The position numbers were made by a program, and so were the translations under genes. 51,138 nt of DNA from Prolixibacter denitrificans (GTDB lineage Bacteria > Bacteroidota > Bacteroidia > Bacteroidales > Prolixibacteraceae). Positions 48,804 to 51,138 of the stretch are shown one piece after another. Below the pieces are notes generated by a model. That model searched no databases, was not told where the DNA came from, and saw only the letters and a program-made list of their open reading frames with translations. Location: assembly GCF_003014495.1 (NCBI RefSeq), contig NZ_PYGC01000016.1:1-51138 (forward strand). Direction: 5' to 3'. Each line of letters starts with the position of its first letter. Within the stretch, counting starts at the first letter, position 1.

Positions 48804-50843
48804 TTATTGTTTTATAAACTTTCCGGTTCTTGTTCCGGTTTTATCGACAATTTTAATGGCATAAAGTCCGCGAGGTAAGCTGCTAATATCAACCTGGTTG
48901 CTGGTTAATATTTTATTGATGAACAGTTTCCCTTTGATGTTGTATATCGAAATTTCAGCGGTTGGCTTAATATCTCTAAGGAATAGAGTTTCTTTAGCCG
49001 GATTTGGAAAAACTGAAATTTCTGACTTTTTAATTTCTCGTACACCGGTTATTCCAACGTCGTTTGTCCAGACGCTTGCGTCTGAAGTACCTGCATAAAC
49101 ATAATTTGAACCTGGCATTAAAGAGCTTACTCTTTTACACAACAGGCCTGAGTTTACTGCTATCCAGCTACTACCATCATCCGTTGACACAAACACACCG
49201 CCGTTGTATGTTCCGGCAAAAATTCCATTTTCATTAACGGCTAATGACATGATTTGCATATCGGACAGGCCGTTATTGACAGCAGTCCAACTACTACCAT
49301 TGTTTGATGATAGGTAAACTCCACCACCAAAAGTTCCTGCGAAAACGTTATCTCCACTTACAACAATGGCATCTACCCATGTATCGCCTGGTAAGCCACT
49401 GGATGCGTCGACCCAACTGTCGCAGTTGTCGGTTGATAGTAAGACACCATCTGAGGTTCCAATAAAAGTACAGGTGTCACGGGTAGCAATTGCCATCACA
49501 TATCCTTTTGACAATTCGTTATTTTTTTCCACCCAATTACTACCACTATCCGTCGATAAGAAAACTCCACCGTTCGTTCCCGCTAAAATACTGTCTCCTT
49601 TCACTGTCAGGGCACGGATATCTGTACTAGTTAAGCCATTGTTTGCTTCTGTCCAGCTTGCACCATTATCCGCCGACAGGAAAATACCTTTGTTTTGTGT
49701 CCCGGCAAAAATATTACCTCCACTAACCGCTAGTGGGATAACAGCAGTACTTAATAGGCCATTGTTCACAAGCGTCCAGCTGTTCCCCTGGTCTGTTGAA
49801 GTGTAAACTCCACCATAACCTCCGGCAAAGATTCTGTCACCGGAATGGACGATGGAGCTAATTGCCATGCCCGTGATACCATTGTTGGCATCGGTCCAGT
49901 TGGTTCCATTGTTGGTTGACAAGAAGACACCCCCATCCCATGTTCCGGTGAAAATATTGTTGCCAGATATGACAAAAGCTCCAATATACTTAGCTGGTAT
50001 TCCATCACTGACTGCCGCCCAGGTGTCACCATTATCGGGAGAGAAATAAACACCACTGCCAATTGTTCCGGCAAAAATATTGCTTCCGTTTACAGCAACA
50101 GCGTTCGTCGATGTCAAAAAATTTGAAGTTTTCGCCCACGTGTCCCCATGATCGGTCGATACATAAATGCCATCTCCTGTAGCAGCGAAAATTCCGTTAT
50201 CATTTGCAGCCATCGAGCTAACATTTAAGCTGTTCCCCGATAAGCCGTTATTTACTTCTGTCCAGCTTCCACCATTATCAGCCGACCTGTAAATGCCTCC
50301 ATTGATACCTCCTCCTGCGACGGAGGCATATAAGATTCCCCCACTTAATAGCAATGATTGAACATACAGGGAATTGTCAGGGATTCCGCTGTTGACCGAA
50401 GTCCAGGTACTACCATCGTTCGAAGAAAAATAAACACCATCATTCGTTCCGGCAAATACATTACCCCGAAATACAACGATACTACTAACAAATTTGCCAT
50501 AGGTGGTCAGGCCAGTATTAATTGCGGTCCAGCTATTGCCATCGTCAGTTGAAATGAATATACCATTACCATAGGTGCCGGCGAAAATCTTACTGTTATC
50601 TGCGGCAAGTGCATATACGGTATTGAATTCAATGCCATTGTTTATCATGGTCCAACTGGCTCCATTGTCGGTTGATTTGTAAACCCCTCCATGGTTAAGG
50701 CCGGCAAACAGGTGGTTCGTGGTGGTATCAACTGCGAGTGCCCGTATGTCACCACCATAAGGGCCATTGGATTGTTGCCACTGTGCTATCAAATTGCCTG
50801 AGAAGGCAAATGTGCAAAGAATGATCGCAAGTACTTTTTTCAT
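48804..50843 (-). CDS. Secreted Asp-box repeat protein with T9SS sorting domain, 679 aa
   Basis: Signal peptide (1-20, ending GNLIAQ), then 13 Asp-box repeats (SxDxGxxW, for example STDNGASW and STDDGNSW, one with Cys for Gly in STDNCDSW) spaced ~43 residues apart, forming YCF48/sialidase-type beta-propellers (~25-610). The C-terminal ~65 residues (EISVFPNPAKETLFL, then ISSLPRGLYAIKI) are a type A T9SS sorting domain. It should be secreted or attached to the surface by the Por/T9SS system. No catalytic residues are apparent; adhesion or ligand binding is likely. Elements D and E flank it. It is large for a cassette gene. Confidence 0.88.
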   Translation of the reverse strand: MKKVLAIILCTFAFSGNLIAQWQQSNGPYGGDIRALAVDTTTNHLFAGLNHGGVYKSTDNGASWTMINNGIEFNTVYALAADNSKIFAGTYGNGIFISTDDGNSWTAINTGLTTYGKFVSSIVVFRGNVFAGTNDGVYFSSNDGSTWTSVNSGIPDNSLYVQSLLLSGGILYASVAGGGINGGIYRSADNGGSWTEVNNGLSGNSLNVSSMAANDNGIFAATGDGIYVSTDHGDTWAKTSNFLTSTNAVAVNGSNIFAGTIGSGVYFSPDNGDTWAAVSDGIPAKYIGAFVISGNNIFTGTWDGGVFLSTNNGTNWTDANNGITGMAISSIVHSGDRIFAGGYGGVYTSTDQGNSWTLVNNGLLSTAVIPLAVSGGNIFAGTQNKGIFLSADNGASWTEANNGLTSTDIRALTVKGDSILAGTNGGVFLSTDSGSNWVEKNNELSKGYVMAIATRDTCTFIGTSDGVLLSTDNCDSWVDASSGLPGDTWVDAIVVSGDNVFAGTFGGGVYLSSNNGSSWTAVNNGLSDMQIMSLAVNENGIFAGTYNGGVFVSTDDGSSWIAVNSGLLCKRVSSLMPGSNYVYAGTSDASVWTNDVGITGVREIKKSEISVFPNPAKETLFLRDIKPTAEISIYNIKGKLFINKILTSNQVDISSLPRGLYAIKIVDKTGTRTGKFIKQ

Positions 50844-50923
50844 GAGATTGAATGTTAGACTGTTTTATCTGTGATTAAATAATTTGATCTGTGTCAATTT
50901 GTTGGTTTATTGTTGAAATAATA

Positions 50924-51050
50924 GTTAACGGTCACTTGTATGTGGTCGGGCGGGATTTCGAAGAGAAATCCTGTCAGACCCGCAGGAGAGTGGCAACACT
51001 GGTTTGACTTGTCAAACCGAGAGGGCACCCGCCTGCCATATGACAATTCC
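50924..51050. repeat. Palindromic intergenic element E, composite (attC-like candidate)
   Basis: Two parts abut. The first (50924-50993) has GTTAACGGTCACTTGTATG, GGTCGGGCGG and the perfect GGATTTC/GAAATCC hairpin; it resembles one arm of element C. The second (50991-51050) has GTGGCAAC, the palindrome GGTTTGACTTGTCAAACC and CCGCCTGCCATATGACAATT; it resembles elements A and B. A composite of both types suggests recombination between elements. The last ~75 bases of the window carry no gene I can support. Confidence 0.55.
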
Positions 51051-51138
51051 TAAGTTTACATTTTCTTATCTTTTTAAAATTAACAGAAAGAACGAAAGAG
51101 TGGAATAAGGTTGAGATGCAATTTAGGCCACCAGAGCC

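Noticed and set aside
51080-51138. End of a gene running off the right edge on the minus strand
   Set aside because: An 18-codon frame ending in TAA exists, but it is too short and has no recognisable content.

Overview
The window looks like a chromosome segment of a Bacteroidota, most likely order Bacteroidales/Marinilabiliales. The grounds are two SusC/SusD pairs, a hybrid two-component system, an ECF sigma/FecR pair, BACON domains, a type IX secretion (T9SS) C-terminal tail and many lipoprotein glycosidases. No rRNA or tRNA was found, so the genus cannot be fixed. It is mostly a glucuronoxylan utilisation region, with cassette-like accessory DNA at the right end and an integrase fragment at the left edge.

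Left end (1-1926): the 5' part of a tyrosine recombinase runs off the window. It is followed by a 21-bp-period repeat array, a helical protein of unknown function with a clear terminator, and a low-complexity patch with a 50-bp tandem duplication.

Minus-strand catabolic arm (1927-13110): from upstream to downstream it holds a NUDIX-type regulator, an SDR fructuronate reductase, mannonate dehydratase (uxuA), an SGNH esterase, a GH8 exo-oligoxylanase, a GH67 alpha-glucuronidase, a GH127 beta-L-arabinofuranosidase and an aldo/keto reductase. This arm trims xylo-oligosaccharides in the periplasm and feeds glucuronate into the mannonate route. Glucuronate isomerase, KDG kinase/aldolase and the sugar importer are not in the window.

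Plus-strand capture arm (13286-40632): ECF sigma factor, FecR anti-sigma, an STN-bearing SusC and its SusD; then a divergent hybrid two-component regulator (HTCS); then a second SusC/SusD, a TIG-type glycan-binding lipoprotein, a GH10 xylanase interrupted by two CBM4-like modules, a GH35, a second GH10, a GH115 alpha-glucuronidase and a GH43. Surface lipoproteins cut and bind xylan, SusCD imports the fragments, and the left arm finishes them. A perfect 14-bp-stem terminator closes the unit at 40654-40696.

Second minus-strand unit (40717-45426): a GH39 xylosidase, a GH5 with two BACON domains, and an unusual membrane-spanning AraC regulator whose 186-residue extracytoplasmic domain sits between two TM helices. 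A direct repeat between the regulator and GH5 is a candidate operator. A pirin gene follows.

Right end (about 46800-51138): a visibly AT-richer run of small, unrelated, same-strand genes (zinc ribbon, BACON-like lipoprotein, small membrane proteins, a 679-residue Asp-box T9SS protein). Long imperfect palindromes (elements A-E) separate them, with related arms (CATAT, CGGGCGG, GTTTGAC/GTCAAAC). One of them has a GCCTAAC/GTTACGC border overlapping the upstream stop codon. This resembles an integron-type gene-cassette array without its integrase, and it is the most unusual structure in the window.
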